This document shows positions 1 to 7,788 of a stretch of DNA of 18,413 bases, piece after piece (position 1 is the first letter of the stretch; every line of letters starts with the position of its first letter). Origin of the DNA: an uncultured Alistipes sp. (GTDB lineage Bacteria > Bacteroidota > Bacteroidia > Bacteroidales > Rikenellaceae); NCBI GenBank assembly GCA_900546005.1, contig URBJ01000042.1, positions 1 through 18,413 of the forward strand, written 5' to 3'. The notes beneath the pieces are model-generated. The model saw only the letters and a program-made list of their open reading frames with translations. It did no database searches and was not told the origin of the DNA. The position numbers and the translations under genes were made by a program.

Positions 1-1460
1 ATCGGAAAAGGTTCTCCCCAATAGCGTTGCCGGCTGAAAATCGCATCACGGAGCCGGTAATTGATCCGACGGCTTCCGATACCCCGTTTTTCGACTTCGG
101 CAATCATAGCCGGAATAGCCTCCTTAACATCCATTCCGGTCAGAAAGTCGGAATTGATCATCTTGCCCGACTTGGCATCGTACGACTCTACGGAGAGATC
201 CCCTCCTTCAACCACCGGAATGATCGGCAGATTGAAGTGGCGGGCGAATGCATAGTCGCGGCTGTCGTGGGCCGGCACCGCCATGATTGCACCCGTTCCG
301 TAACCGGAGAGCACGTAATCGCTGACGTAGATCGGAATCTCCACCCCGTTGAACGGATTGATCGCATAGGCCCCGGTAAACTGTCCGCTGACCCGTTTCG
401 TATCGGCCATACGTTCCCGTTCCGACCGTTTCTTGGTCTCCTCAAGGTATTTGTCCACGGCCTCCTTATACTCCGGTGTGGTCAGCCGTCCGACCAGTTC
501 ATGCTCCGGAGCCAGCACCATAAACGTAACGCCAAAGATCGTATCGGCCCGCGTGGTAAAGATCTCGAGCTTCTCCTCCATGCCCTTGATCGGGAAAAAG
601 ACCTGTGCTCCCTCGCTCCGTCCGATCCAGTTGCGTTGGATCTCCTTCAACGAGTCGCTCCACTCCAGTCGGTTCAATCCGTCGAGCATCCGTTGCGCAT
701 AGGCTGTAACCCGCAGCAACCACTGTTTCATCCGTTTCTGCTCTACCGGGAAACCACCCCGGACCGACAACCCGTCCTTCACTTCGTCATTGGCCAGCAC
801 GGTTCCTAACCCGGCACACCAGTTGACCATCGTGTCGGCACGGAACGCCAGCCGATAGTTCTGCAATACCCCCTCTTTCTGCTCCTCGCTCATCTTGTTC
901 CACTCATCGGCCGAGAAGCTCATCTCTTTGGTGCAGGCCACATGCAAACCCTCTGTTCCGGATCTCTCGAAAGCCTTGATCAGCTCTTCGATCGGACAGG
1001 CCCGATTCTTGTCGAAATCATAATAGCTGCCGAACATCTTGAGGAATGCCCACTGGGTCCAATGATAGTAACCCGGATCGCACGTACGCACCTCCCGATC
1101 CCAGTCGAAGCAGAATCCGATCTTATCGAGCTGCTCGCGATAGCGTCTGATGTTGTTTTCGGTCGTTACGGCAGGGTGCTGTCCGGTCTGGATCGCATAC
1201 TGTTCGGCCGGGAGGCCAAACGCATCGTATCCCATCGGATGCAGCACATTGAATCCCTTCAACCGTTTGTAACGGGCATAAATATCGGAAGCGATATACC
1301 CCAGCGGGTGGCCGACATGCAGTCCGGCTCCCGACGGATAGGGAAACATATCCAATACATAGAATTTCGGGCGTTTCGGATCGATGTTTACCCGATAGGT
1401 TTTCCGTTCGATCCAGCGTTTCCGCCATTTCTCTTCAATTTCAGCGAAATTATACTCCAT
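1..1460 (-). CDS. leuS: Leucyl-tRNA synthetase, N-terminal half (cut by the left edge)
   Basis: Class I aminoacyl-tRNA synthetase that charges tRNA-Leu with leucine in the cytoplasm. Reading the minus strand from the ATG at 1460-1458 gives an open frame of 486 codons to the window edge. The class I signature HVGH is at residues 48-51, preceded by [11 protein letters not shown]. The CP1 editing domain is recognisable by TTRADTIFG (302-310) and by [16 protein letters not shown], whose Asp402 matches the editing Asp345 of the E. coli enzyme. The visible part ends at [10 protein letters not shown], so the KMSKS loop, anticodon-binding domain and C-terminus lie outside. Editing residues sit about 55 positions later than in E. 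coli because of an insert rich in charged residues, roughly residues 150-205. The gene starts 13 bases after the dxs stop, so the two are probably co-transcribed. No Shine-Dalgarno site is evident. Identity is secure. Confidence 0.97.
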   Translation of the reverse strand, partial: MEYNFAEIEEKWRKRWIERKTYRVNIDPKRPKFYVLDMFPYPSGAGLHVGHPLGYIASDIYARYKRLKGFNVLHPMGYDAFGLPAEQYAIQTGQHPAVTTENNIRRYREQLDKIGFCFDWDREVRTCDPGYYHWTQWAFLKMFGSYYDFDKNRACPIEELIKAFERSGTEGLHVACTKEMSFSADEWNKMSEEQKEGVLQNYRLAFRADTMVNWCAGLGTVLANDEVKDGLSVRGGFPVEQKRMKQWLLRVTAYAQRMLDGLNRLEWSDSLKEIQRNWIGRSEGAQVFFPIKGMEEKLEIFTTRADTIFGVTFMVLAPEHELVGRLTTPEYKEAVDKYLEETKKRSERERMADTKRVSGQFTGAYAINPFNGVEIPIYVSDYVLSGYGTGAIMAVPAHDSRDYAFARHFNLPIIPVVEGGDLSVESYDAKSGKMINSDFLTGMDVKEAIPAMIAEVEKRGIGSRRINYRLRDAIFSRQRYWGEPFP

Positions 1461-1473
1461 AATCGCACACTTT

Positions 1474-3354
1474 TTATTCTTTGTTTTTCATTATCGTCCG
1501 ATATATTCCCTCTGAGTCGAATCCGCAGATCCGCCTCAACTGGGCCTGCGTTCCCTGACCGATGAAGCGATCGGGAATCCCGAGCCGTTCGACCCGGCCC
1601 GTATATTGCATCTCACTCAAAAACTCCAATACGGCCGATCCAACCCCTCCGTCGATCACCCCGTCTTCGATCACGATGATCCGTCCGAACCGATCGGCGA
1701 CCTTGCGTAAACACTCCCGATCCAACGGCTTGGCAAACCGCAGATCGACATGGGCCGCATCGACACCCGCTTGCGATGCCCGCTCAATCGCTTCTCGGGC
1801 CGCTATGCCTACGGTTCCGAACGTCAGTACTGCGACATCCGTCCCCTCCCGAAGCCACCGAGCCTCTCCGATCGGTATCTCACGAAAAGGCTGCCGCCAC
1901 TGTTTCGTATCGCTTGCACCTCGCGGATAGCGGATCACGAAAGGCCCCCGGCCGAGCGAAGCGGTGTACATCAGATTCCGCAACTCCACTCCGTCCATCG
2001 GAGCCGATACGATCAGATCGGGAATCGACCGCATGTAAGCGATGTCGAAAGCCCCTTGATGGGTCGCCCCATCCTCTCCCACCAAACCTGCACGATCGAG
2101 ACACATCACCACGTTCAGTCCTTGCAGCGCAACGTCGTGAATGACATTATCGTAGGCCCGCTGCATAAACGACGAATAGATGTTGCAGAAAGGAATCATC
2201 CCCGCAGCCGCCAATCCGGCCGAAAAGGTCACGGCATGGCCTTCGGCAATGCCCACATCGAAACAACGCTCGGGCATTTCGCGCATCATGATATCGAGCG
2301 AACAACCGGTCGGCATGGCCGGCGTAATTCCGACGATCCGATCGTTCGTTCGGGCCAATTCGAGTAGTGTCTCTCCAAATATTTTTTGATACAAGGGCGG
2401 AGTATCCTGATTGCCATTTTTTTCACGCACCCCCGTTTCAGGATTAAACACTCCGGGAGCATGCCACGATTTCTGATCTTTTTCTGCCGGTCGATAACCC
2501 TTACCTTTGACCGTCAGGACATGCAGCAGCTTCGGCCCCTTGATCTCTTTCAAATCTTGCAACACGCGGGTCAACTGCCCCACATCGTGTCCGTCGACCG
2601 GACCGAAATACCGAAAATGCAAGCTTTCGAACAGGTTACTCTGTTGCAGGAATCCCTGCTTCAACGCGTTTCCAATACTCTGAATCATCCGCCGGAGACG
2701 CGGCACCCGTTCCAAGTGCTCCCACGTCCGCTTTTTGAAGAGGTTATACCGCTTGGAGGTAGATATGCTGAGCAGATACTCTTTCAATGCTCCGACGTTC
2801 GGATCGATCGCCATGCGGTTATCGTTCAGGATCACCAAAAGATCGGTATTCGCTGCACCGGCATTGTTGAGCCCTTCGAAAGCCAAACCTCCAGTCAGAG
2901 CTCCGTCACCGATCACCGCCACCACATGCCGATGCTCTCCGCGCAGTGTTGCAGCCGAGGCAATTCCCAACGCCGCCGAAATCGATGTCGACGCATGTCC
3001 GGTTCCGAAGGCATCGTACGGGCTCTCCTCCATCTTCGGGAAGCCGCTCAATCCGTTCAACTTCCGGTTGGTATAGAAACGATCGCGACGTCCGGTAATG
3101 ATTTTATGGGGATAGGCCTGATGTCCCACGTCCCAGATCAATTTATCGTAAGGCGTATTGAACACATAGTGTAGGGCGGCCGTCAGCTCAACGACTCCGA
3201 GACTGGAGCCCAAATGGCCCGGATTACAGGAGAGCTGTTCGATGATGAAATGCCGCAGTTCCCGGCAATAGGCTACTAGCTCATCCTGAGACAAGTTCCG
3301 TAGATCGGCCGGAGAGTCCACTCGATAAAGATATTCATATTCGAACCCAGACAT
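1474..3354 (-). CDS. dxs: 1-deoxy-D-xylulose-5-phosphate synthase
   Basis: Thiamine-diphosphate enzyme that condenses pyruvate with glyceraldehyde 3-phosphate to give DXP, the first step of the MEP isoprenoid pathway (DXP also feeds thiamine and pyridoxal synthesis). The 626-residue product matches the usual family length of about 620. Visible motifs are [10 protein letters not shown] with the active-site His47, [10 protein letters not shown] (117-126), the ThDP/Mg motif GDGALTGG at 149-156 followed by NN at 163-164, and in the pyrimidine-binding domain [12 protein letters not shown] and [15 protein letters not shown]. The start at 3354 places a good -7 box 42 bases upstream. It is the first gene of a probable dxs-leuS operon and is divergent from the OmpA-domain lipoprotein gene. 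Nothing in the reading frame looks damaged. Confidence 0.98.
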   Translation of the reverse strand: MSGFEYEYLYRVDSPADLRNLSQDELVAYCRELRHFIIEQLSCNPGHLGSSLGVVELTAALHYVFNTPYDKLIWDVGHQAYPHKIITGRRDRFYTNRKLNGLSGFPKMEESPYDAFGTGHASTSISAALGIASAATLRGEHRHVVAVIGDGALTGGLAFEGLNNAGAANTDLLVILNDNRMAIDPNVGALKEYLLSISTSKRYNLFKKRTWEHLERVPRLRRMIQSIGNALKQGFLQQSNLFESLHFRYFGPVDGHDVGQLTRVLQDLKEIKGPKLLHVLTVKGKGYRPAEKDQKSWHAPGVFNPETGVREKNGNQDTPPLYQKIFGETLLELARTNDRIVGITPAMPTGCSLDIMMREMPERCFDVGIAEGHAVTFSAGLAAAGMIPFCNIYSSFMQRAYDNVIHDVALQGLNVVMCLDRAGLVGEDGATHQGAFDIAYMRSIPDLIVSAPMDGVELRNLMYTASLGRGPFVIRYPRGASDTKQWRQPFREIPIGEARWLREGTDVAVLTFGTVGIAAREAIERASQAGVDAAHVDLRFAKPLDRECLRKVADRFGRIIVIEDGVIDGGVGSAVLEFLSEMQYTGRVERLGIPDRFIGQGTQAQLRRICGFDSEGIYRTIMKNKE

Positions 3355-3395
3355 GTTCGTTGCTTATTCCCCCTCGCGAAAAAATATTTTGCTTG

Positions 3396-3403
3396 CAAAG
3401 GTA
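3396..3403 (-). promoter_or_regulatory. Putative -7 promoter box for dxs-leuS
   Basis: On the minus strand the bases read TACCTTTG, an exact match to the Bacteroidota -7 consensus TANNTTTG, 42 bases before the dxs ATG. No TTG lies at the expected -33 position about 20 bases further upstream, so the call rests on the -7 box and its position alone. Confidence 0.5.
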
Positions 3404-3451
3404 ATAATTTACATCCAATAATCTTGCTTGCCAGCCATTAAACTTCGCCTT

Positions 3452-3480
3452 GTTCCGTCGGAGGTCCGAACATACGGAAC
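3452..3480. repeat. Inverted repeat between divergent promoters
   Basis: GTTCCGT (3452-3458) and ACGGAAC (3474-3480) form a perfect 7-base inverted repeat separated by 15 bases. It sits directly upstream of the -33 element of the OmpA-lipoprotein promoter, in the region shared with the dxs promoter. It could be an operator for a dimeric regulator or simply chance; no known family's site is recognised. Confidence 0.35.
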
Positions 3481-3484
3481 GCTC

Positions 3485-3515
3485 TTGCAGATTCATAAAT
3501 TGTTTCGTATCTTCG
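3485..3515 (+). promoter_or_regulatory. Putative promoter for the OmpA-domain lipoprotein gene
   Basis: TTG at 3485-3487 is followed after 20 bases by TATCTTCG at 3508-3515, one base away from TANNTTTG. Spacing equals that of the other promoters proposed in this window. The predicted start of transcription near 3520 would give a leader of about 100 bases before the ATG at 3624. Confidence 0.55.
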
Positions 3516-3623
3516 CAACAACGTATCGCCGGACTCACTCCGGCGTAAAGGGCGGGAGATACCGGTACACTTTCCGGGAATTTCAGAACCGCCGTTGCGT
3601 ATAACGATATACACGAGAGAGAG

Positions 3624-4475
3624 ATGAAAAAATTATTGGCCCTGACTTTGGTCGTATTGTGTACGTTCTCCTGCGTATCGACCAAGAAATTCAACTCGAT
3701 GAAAGCCGAAGCGCTCCGTTTGGAAGGCGAGCTGAGTGCCTCGAAAGAGCGTTTGGACGATATGGGAGCCCTAAACGACAAGCTGTCGGAAGAGAAGGCC
3801 CGACTGATTGCCGACACGGTGCGCCTGTCGAACGAACTGAACACCTGTCGCGAACGATATAAACAGCTGCTGGCCGACGGCTCGGCCGAATCGGCACGCA
3901 TGCTTCGGGAGCTGGAAGATAAGGAGATGGCCCTGAACGACCGCTCGCGCCGTGTTGCCGAACTGGAGGAGATGCTGCGTAGCCGCGAAGAGGCGATCGA
4001 CGCAATCCGCCGTAAAGTGGCCGATGCCTTGACGGGATTCGAAGGCAACGGACTCTCCATATCGATCCAAAACGGTAACGTTTATGTCTCGATGGAGGAC
4101 AAACTGCTGTTTCGTTCGGGGAGTTTTGCGATCGACCCCAAGGGAGCTCAAGCCGTCCGCGATCTCTCCGCGGTTTTGGCACAGAATCCGGACATCAACG
4201 TCATGGTCGAAGGACACACGGACGATGTTCCCTACCGTCCGAACGGACAGCTCCAAGACAACCTTGACCTAAGTGCCAAACGGGCGACAACGGTTGTCCG
4301 CCTGCTGCTGGAGAACAAGGAGATCGCTCCGAGCCGTATCATAGCTGCAGGACGGGGCGAATCCCTGCCGATCGATCCGGCCAAGACCGCTGAAGCACGG
4401 GCCAAAAACCGACGCACGGAAATTATCCTCACTCCCAAGCTCGACGAGCTGATGCAACTGATGGAGAAAGAATAA
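3624..4475 (+). CDS. OmpA-domain lipoprotein with coiled-coil stalk
   Basis: A 283-residue protein expected to tether the outer membrane to peptidoglycan. Residues 1-17 form a lipoprotein signal (MKKLLALTLVVLCTFSC) with Cys17 as the lipidated residue. The sequence after it, VSTKK, lacks the acidic surface-export tag found in the other lipoproteins of this window, so a periplasm-facing orientation is inferred. Residues of about 20-135 are charged, Leu-rich and heptad-like, a probable coiled coil. Residues of about 155-275 are an OmpA/MotB-type peptidoglycan-binding domain: VMVEGHTDD, then DLSAKRATTVVRLL, then the AKNRRTEI end motif, where the Asp and Arg are the residues that usually bind diaminopimelate. 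It resembles the Pal/YiaD class, but its exact name is not determined. A coding region on the opposite strand (3335-4060) is a shadow. There is no terminator before pyrH. Confidence 0.92.
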   Translation: MKKLLALTLVVLCTFSCVSTKKFNSMKAEALRLEGELSASKERLDDMGALNDKLSEEKARLIADTVRLSNELNTCRERYKQLLADGSAESARMLRELEDKEMALNDRSRRVAELEEMLRSREEAIDAIRRKVADALTGFEGNGLSISIQNGNVYVSMEDKLLFRSGSFAIDPKGAQAVRDLSAVLAQNPDINVMVEGHTDDVPYRPNGQLQDNLDLSAKRATTVVRLLLENKEIAPSRIIAAGRGESLPIDPAKTAEARAKNRRTEIILTPKLDELMQLMEKE

Positions 4476-4483
4476 TCAGCATC

Positions 4484-4689
4484 GGGAGGGGGTAAGAGTA
4501 AAAGAGCAAGCAAGTAAGGAAGAGCAAAAAACTAAGCTACGAGGAGAGACTATCGACAGAGACCGAGGAAGGAAAGAAGGCAGAGAGAATAAGGAAGAAG
4601 GGGGAGTAAAGGAGGAGAAGAAGAAGGGAGAGAAGGGGAAGAGAGAGGTGAAGGAGAAAAAAGAAGACGGAAGGAAAAAAGGAAAAGGA
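4484..4689 (+). other. Long purine-rich tract forming the leader of pyrH
   Basis: Of 206 bases, 23 are pyrimidines, so about 89% are A or G on the plus strand. The core 4565-4689 has only 5 pyrimidines in 125 bases, with uninterrupted purine runs of 41 (4608-4648) and 21 bases (4669-4689). It begins about 8 bases after the stop of the lipoprotein gene and ends 18 bases before the pyrH ATG. It has no hairpin and no promoter box that I can find. The opposite strand is equally extreme in pyrimidine, and its open frame (4476-4709) is low-complexity and not credible as a gene. Confidence 0.85.
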
Positions 4690-4707
4690 TTATCACCACA
4701 GAGAATC

Positions 4708-5424
4708 ATGGCTATCTATAAACGTGTATTATTAAAACTCAGCGGAGAGTCGCTGATGGGAGCCCAGAAATACGGATTGAGTACCGACGTGCTCAATCAA
4801 TACGCCACACAGATCGCAGCCGCCGCATCGCAAGGCGTACAGATCGGCATTGTGATTGGCGGAGGAAACATCTTCCGCGGGCTTAGCGGCGTAAATAAAG
4901 GATTCGATCGGGTCAAAGGCGACCAGATGGGAATGCTGGCAACGGTTATCAACTCGCTGGCGCTTCAGGGAGCCCTCGAAGGAGCAGGAGCCCGGGCCAA
5001 AGTGTTGACCTCAATCCGCATGGAACCGGTCGGCGAACTCTATTCAAAGGCTAAAGCTCTGGAACTGCTGCAAGACGGCTACGTCGTTATTGTCGCCGGA
5101 GGTACAGGAAACCCCTACTTCACGACCGATACGGCCTCCGCACTCCGGGGCGTCGAGATCGAAGCCGAAGTCCTGCTCAAGGGCACCCGTGTCGACGGAG
5201 TCTACACCGCCGATCCCGAAAAGGACCCTGCAGCCGTCAAGTTTCCATCCATCACGTTCGACGAAGTATATGAACGCAAGCTGAAAGTGATGGACCTGAC
5301 CGCTTTCACGATGTGCAAAGAGAATGACCTGCCGATCATCGTTTTCGACATGGATACGCCGGGAAATCTGCAAAAGGTGCTCGACGGAGCTCCAATCGGA
5401 ACGACCGTATCCAACCCGCATTGA
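4708..5424 (+). CDS. pyrH: UMP kinase (uridylate kinase)
   Basis: Hexameric bacterial UMP kinase, ATP + UMP to ADP + UDP, the step committing UMP to UTP/CTP synthesis. The start at 4708 (MAIYKRVLLKLSGESLMG) gives 238 residues, the normal length; the frame stays open upstream to a GTG at 4648, but that extension encodes only Lys/Glu/Gly low-complexity sequence from the purine tract and is rejected. Amino-acid-kinase fold motifs are KLSGE (10-14), GGGNIFRG (51-58), GDQMGM (71-76), GTGNPYFTTD (132-141) and the later GVYTADPEKDP. It is followed 44 bases downstream by frr in the same orientation, the common pyrH-frr arrangement. The unusual purine-rich leader may affect its translation. Confidence 0.98.
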   Translation: MAIYKRVLLKLSGESLMGAQKYGLSTDVLNQYATQIAAAASQGVQIGIVIGGGNIFRGLSGVNKGFDRVKGDQMGMLATVINSLALQGALEGAGARAKVLTSIRMEPVGELYSKAKALELLQDGYVVIVAGGTGNPYFTTDTASALRGVEIEAEVLLKGTRVDGVYTADPEKDPAAVKFPSITFDEVYERKLKVMDLTAFTMCKENDLPIIVFDMDTPGNLQKVLDGAPIGTTVSNPH

Positions 5425-5468
5425 TCGATCAATTTCTCCGAACAAAAACAATTTAAAGACAACATACG

Positions 5469-6029
5469 ATGGTAGAGACAAAAGAGATTCTGGATGCCGC
5501 TCAGGCGAAAATGGATAAAGTAATCGGTTTTCTGACCGAAGAGCTGACATCGGTTCGGGCAGGGAAAGCCAGTACCAACATACTCAACGGAATCATGGTC
5601 GATTATTACGGCACGCCGACCCCCGTGTCGCAGGTAGCGAGCATTACGGTTCCAGACGCACGGACCGTGTTGGTTCAGCCGTGGGAGAAGAAGATGATCG
5701 CCCCGCTGGAAAAGGCGATATTGGTGGCCAACATCGGCCTGACCCCCTCGAACAACGGAGAACACATCCGGCTGAACATTCCCCCATTGACCGAAGAGCG
5801 GCGTAAGGAGCTGGTCAAACAGATCAAGGGGGATACGGAAACCGCACGTGTAAGCCTTCGAGGCATCCGTCGCGACATGGTGGAAGCCTTCAAAAAGGCA
5901 CAGAAAGAGGGCATGCCCGAAGACGTTGCCAAAGACGGTGAAACTTCCGCCCAAAAGTTGACCGACAAATACATGAAGAAGGTCGACGATCTTTTCGCCG
6001 CAAAAGAGGCTGAAATCATGACCGTCTAA
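5469..6029 (+). CDS. frr: Ribosome recycling factor
   Basis: The 186-residue RRF, which acts with EF-G to split post-termination ribosomes. Length and features fit the family: the N-terminal helix includes EELTSVRAGKAS, then the small beta-rich domain (YYGTPTPVSQVASITVPDAR, VQPWEK, LNIPPLTEERRKELVK), and then the long C-terminal helices with SLRGIRRDMVEAF, EDVAKDGE and KYMKKVDDLFAAKEAEI. The intergenic gap of 44 bases from pyrH has no terminator or promoter box, so the two are probably co-transcribed; a strong terminator follows 34 bases after the stop. Confidence 0.99.
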   Translation: MVETKEILDAAQAKMDKVIGFLTEELTSVRAGKASTNILNGIMVDYYGTPTPVSQVASITVPDARTVLVQPWEKKMIAPLEKAILVANIGLTPSNNGEHIRLNIPPLTEERRKELVKQIKGDTETARVSLRGIRRDMVEAFKKAQKEGMPEDVAKDGETSAQKLTDKYMKKVDDLFAAKEAEIMTV

Positions 6030-6063
6030 TTCCGGAACACACCAAAATGTAACAAGCTAACTA

Positions 6064-6107
6064 AAAAACATCACTTCGAAGCGATCCGCAAACGAAGTGA
6101 TGTTTTT
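6064..6107 (+). terminator. Intrinsic terminator after frr
   Basis: A perfect 15-base inverted repeat: 6064-6078 (A run then CATCACTTCG) pairs with 6093-6107 (CGAAGTGATG then T run), with a 14-base loop. The T run on one side and A run on the other suggest it works in both directions. It marks the end of the OmpA lipoprotein-pyrH-frr unit. Confidence 0.93.
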
Positions 6108-6135
6108 ATATTACAACAAAACCCATAATCAAACC

Positions 6136-7458
6136 ATGAAATTTTTATTCAGTTCTGTACTATTGTTCATCACGACAGTTTGCATGGCCGCGCGGCCATC
6201 AACCACCGAAGCCCAACAAGAGGCCGTACATCGCTTTATTCAAGACTCATGGGAAAAGACCGTCCGGTTCCATACGGAAGACGAAGACATCCGGATCGGG
6301 TTACCCTATAAATATACGGTACCGAGCATCAGCGGGGCATTTCAGGAGATGTACTATTGGGACACTTACTTTACGGGCGAAGGGCTGATTCTGGACGGAC
6401 ACGTCGACCTCGCCAAAAACAATGCGGACAACATGCTCTACATGGTCGATCGGTTCGGCAAGATGTATAACGGCAACCTGACCGTTTTTCAGAACCGCTC
6501 CCAGCCACCCTACCTGAGCATGATGATCGCCAGCGTCTACCGCAAGACCGGAGACAAAGAGTGGCTGAAGAAGATTCTCCCGACACTGGAGAAGGAGTAC
6601 CAATTCTGGATGACGCGTCGGATCACACCGATCGGACTGAACCGCTACGGCAACGAAGCGACCGAGCAGGACAAGGCCGGATTTATCGATCTGCTCCGGG
6701 ACCGTCTGGGAAAGAACTTTACTCCCGATACACTTCCGGTAGAAGAACAACTCAAAATAGGTTCGCACTTCATTGCCGAAGCCGAGTCGGGTTGGGACTT
6801 CAATCCCCGTTTCCACTCCCGGTGCATGGATTTCTGTCCGCTCGACCTGAATGCCAACCTGTATCTCTACGAAAAGAATTTTGCCTACTTCGCATCGGAG
6901 CTCGGCGACAAACAGGCCGCCAAGCAATGGACCAAAAAGGCCGAAGCCCGAAAGAAATTGATCCGGAAATATTGTCGGGATCCGAAAACAGGCATGTACT
7001 ACGACTACGACTATGTCAACGAGCGTCGCTCCGACGTGATTTCGTCAGCGATCTTCAGCCTGCTGTATGCCGAAGCCGTATCACCGAAGGATGCGGCATC
7101 GATCGTCGACCAAGGTCTCAAGGCGCTCGAATTCGCCCACGGTATCGCGGCATGCGAAAACAAGCCCTATGACTTCGTCTATCAATGGTCCTACCCGAAC
7201 GGATGGGCCCCGCTGCACTTTCTGGCGATCAAGGGACTCGACAACTACGGATACAAGGAGGAGGCCAGCCGCATCGCTTCGAAATATGTAGACATGGTCG
7301 TACGGAACTTCGAATCGACACACAACCTTTGGGAGAAATACAACGTCGTCGAAGGGAATATCAATGTCAGCAACGAATACGACATGCCGACGATGATAGG
7401 CTGGACAGCAGGAACCTACGTCACCGCCCTGAACTACCTGAAGCAGTCGGAACGCTAA
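6136..7458 (+). CDS. Secreted trehalase-family glycosidase (GH37)
   Basis: Glycoside hydrolase family 37, an inverting enzyme family best known for splitting trehalose into two glucoses. The start at 6136 gives 440 residues with a Sec signal peptide (MKFLFSSVLLFITTVCMA, cut near 18); an ATG at 6097 lies inside the frr terminator and is rejected. Family signatures are SGAFQEMYYWDTYF (66-79), NRSQPP (120-125), ESGWDFNPRF (217-226) and QWSYPNGWAP (350-359). By comparison with E. coli trehalase the catalytic acid is Asp221 and the base is Glu400 (LWEKYN). The first signature normally reads PGGRF; here it is ISGAF, so a signature Arg is missing and true trehalose specificity is uncertain. The enzyme is probably periplasmic. 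There is no promoter box visible between the frr terminator and the start; the mapping of its transcript is open. Confidence 0.86.
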   Translation: MKFLFSSVLLFITTVCMAARPSTTEAQQEAVHRFIQDSWEKTVRFHTEDEDIRIGLPYKYTVPSISGAFQEMYYWDTYFTGEGLILDGHVDLAKNNADNMLYMVDRFGKMYNGNLTVFQNRSQPPYLSMMIASVYRKTGDKEWLKKILPTLEKEYQFWMTRRITPIGLNRYGNEATEQDKAGFIDLLRDRLGKNFTPDTLPVEEQLKIGSHFIAEAESGWDFNPRFHSRCMDFCPLDLNANLYLYEKNFAYFASELGDKQAAKQWTKKAEARKKLIRKYCRDPKTGMYYDYDYVNERRSDVISSAIFSLLYAEAVSPKDAASIVDQGLKALEFAHGIAACENKPYDFVYQWSYPNGWAPLHFLAIKGLDNYGYKEEASRIASKYVDMVVRNFESTHNLWEKYNVVEGNINVSNEYDMPTMIGWTAGTYVTALNYLKQSER

Positions 7459-7510
7459 TCCAGCAGTCGGCGTACAAAATCGCGGCACAAAACTTGTTCA
7501 TACCACAGGC

Positions 7511-7633
7511 AGCCCCGTACGAGAAAGGGGATAGTATCTATCTTTGGTATGTTTCGTGCATATGATTTTGTTATGTTTTTCTTATTCACTGGTAGAGCGG
7601 ACATGGTTCGCGACTTCTCTACGGGGCTTTTTT
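7511..7633 (+). ncRNA. Possible structured RNA or long-loop terminator with competing hairpins
   Basis: AGCCCCGTA at 7511-7519 pairs perfectly with TACGGGGCT at 7620-7628; after one bulged base (7520) five more pairs follow (7521-7525 with 7615-7619). The distal arm runs directly into six T (7628-7633). The segment CTCTAC (7617-7622) can instead pair with GTAGAG (7592-7597), which would break the long helix. A TATCTTTG box lies inside at 7539-7546. This could be a small RNA with a closing stem, the 3' end structure of the glycosidase transcript, or chance. No known RNA family is recognised. Confidence 0.35.
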
Positions 7634-7640
7634 GGAATAC

Positions 7641-7673
7641 AAGACGATCGCATTCGGCGATCGTCTTTTTTTT
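7641..7673 (+). terminator. Intrinsic terminator upstream of icd
   Basis: AAGACGATCG (7641-7650) pairs with CGATCGTCTT (7658-7667) around a 7-base loop, with an eight-T run at 7666-7673. It separates the glycosidase region from icd, which has its own promoter just downstream. Confidence 0.9.
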
Positions 7674-7730
7674 GGACGACAGAAGCTTGAACGCGCGGCG
7701 CACCGCCGAACCGGACCGTCGTGACACGGA

Positions 7731-7761
7731 TTGCACAAACCGATAATTTGGCTTACCTTTG
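7731..7761 (+). promoter_or_regulatory. Promoter for icd
   Basis: TTG at 7731-7733, 20 bases, then TACCTTTG at 7754-7761: an exact match to the Bacteroidota vegetative promoter. The predicted transcript starts near 7768, leaving a leader of about 20 bases before the ATG at 7789. Confidence 0.85.
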
Positions 7762-7788
7762 TGGGAAATACGAAAACCAAATTGCCGC

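Larger units (their letters stand above)
7459..7788. other. Intergenic region between the glycosidase and icd
   Basis: This 330-base gap contains, in order, a long-range helix ending in six T (7511-7633), an isolated TATCTTTG box (7539-7546), a clear terminator (7641-7673) and the icd promoter (7731-7761). A 65-codon open frame at 7549-7746 runs straight through both hairpins and the T runs and is not accepted as a gene. Confidence 0.7.

Noticed and set aside
27..809. 260-codon plus-strand frame at the left edge
   Set aside because: It lies opposite leuS, whose conserved motifs on the minus strand are unambiguous.
3335..4060. 241-codon frame opposite the OmpA-domain lipoprotein
   Set aside because: It is Ser/Arg-rich antisense sequence, overlaps the dxs start, and the plus strand encodes a clear lipoprotein with an OmpA domain.
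4648..4707. GTG start extending pyrH upstream by 20 codons
   Set aside because: The added residues are Lys/Glu/Gly low-complexity sequence from the purine tract; the ATG at 4708 gives the family's normal N-terminus and length.
4476..4709. Minus-strand frame of Ser/Phe/Pro-rich residues
   Set aside because: It is the mirror image of the purine tract and has no domain, signal or conserved motif.
6097..6135. Earlier ATG for the GH37 gene
   Set aside because: It lies within the right arm of the frr terminator, and the ATG at 6136 begins a proper signal peptide.
7592..7627. tRNA-like wording (GGTAGAGCGG, GGTTCG, CTACGGGGC)
   Set aside because: The pieces recall D- and T-arm sequence, but the segment is too short and no cloverleaf with anticodon and acceptor stems can be drawn.
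7549..7746. 65-codon open frame between the glycosidase gene and icd
   Set aside because: It runs through two hairpins with T runs, has no recognisable domain and begins three bases after a -7 box.
7759..7788. TTG start extending icd by 10 codons
   Set aside because: The codon is part of the -7 promoter box TACCTTTG, so it would not be transcribed.
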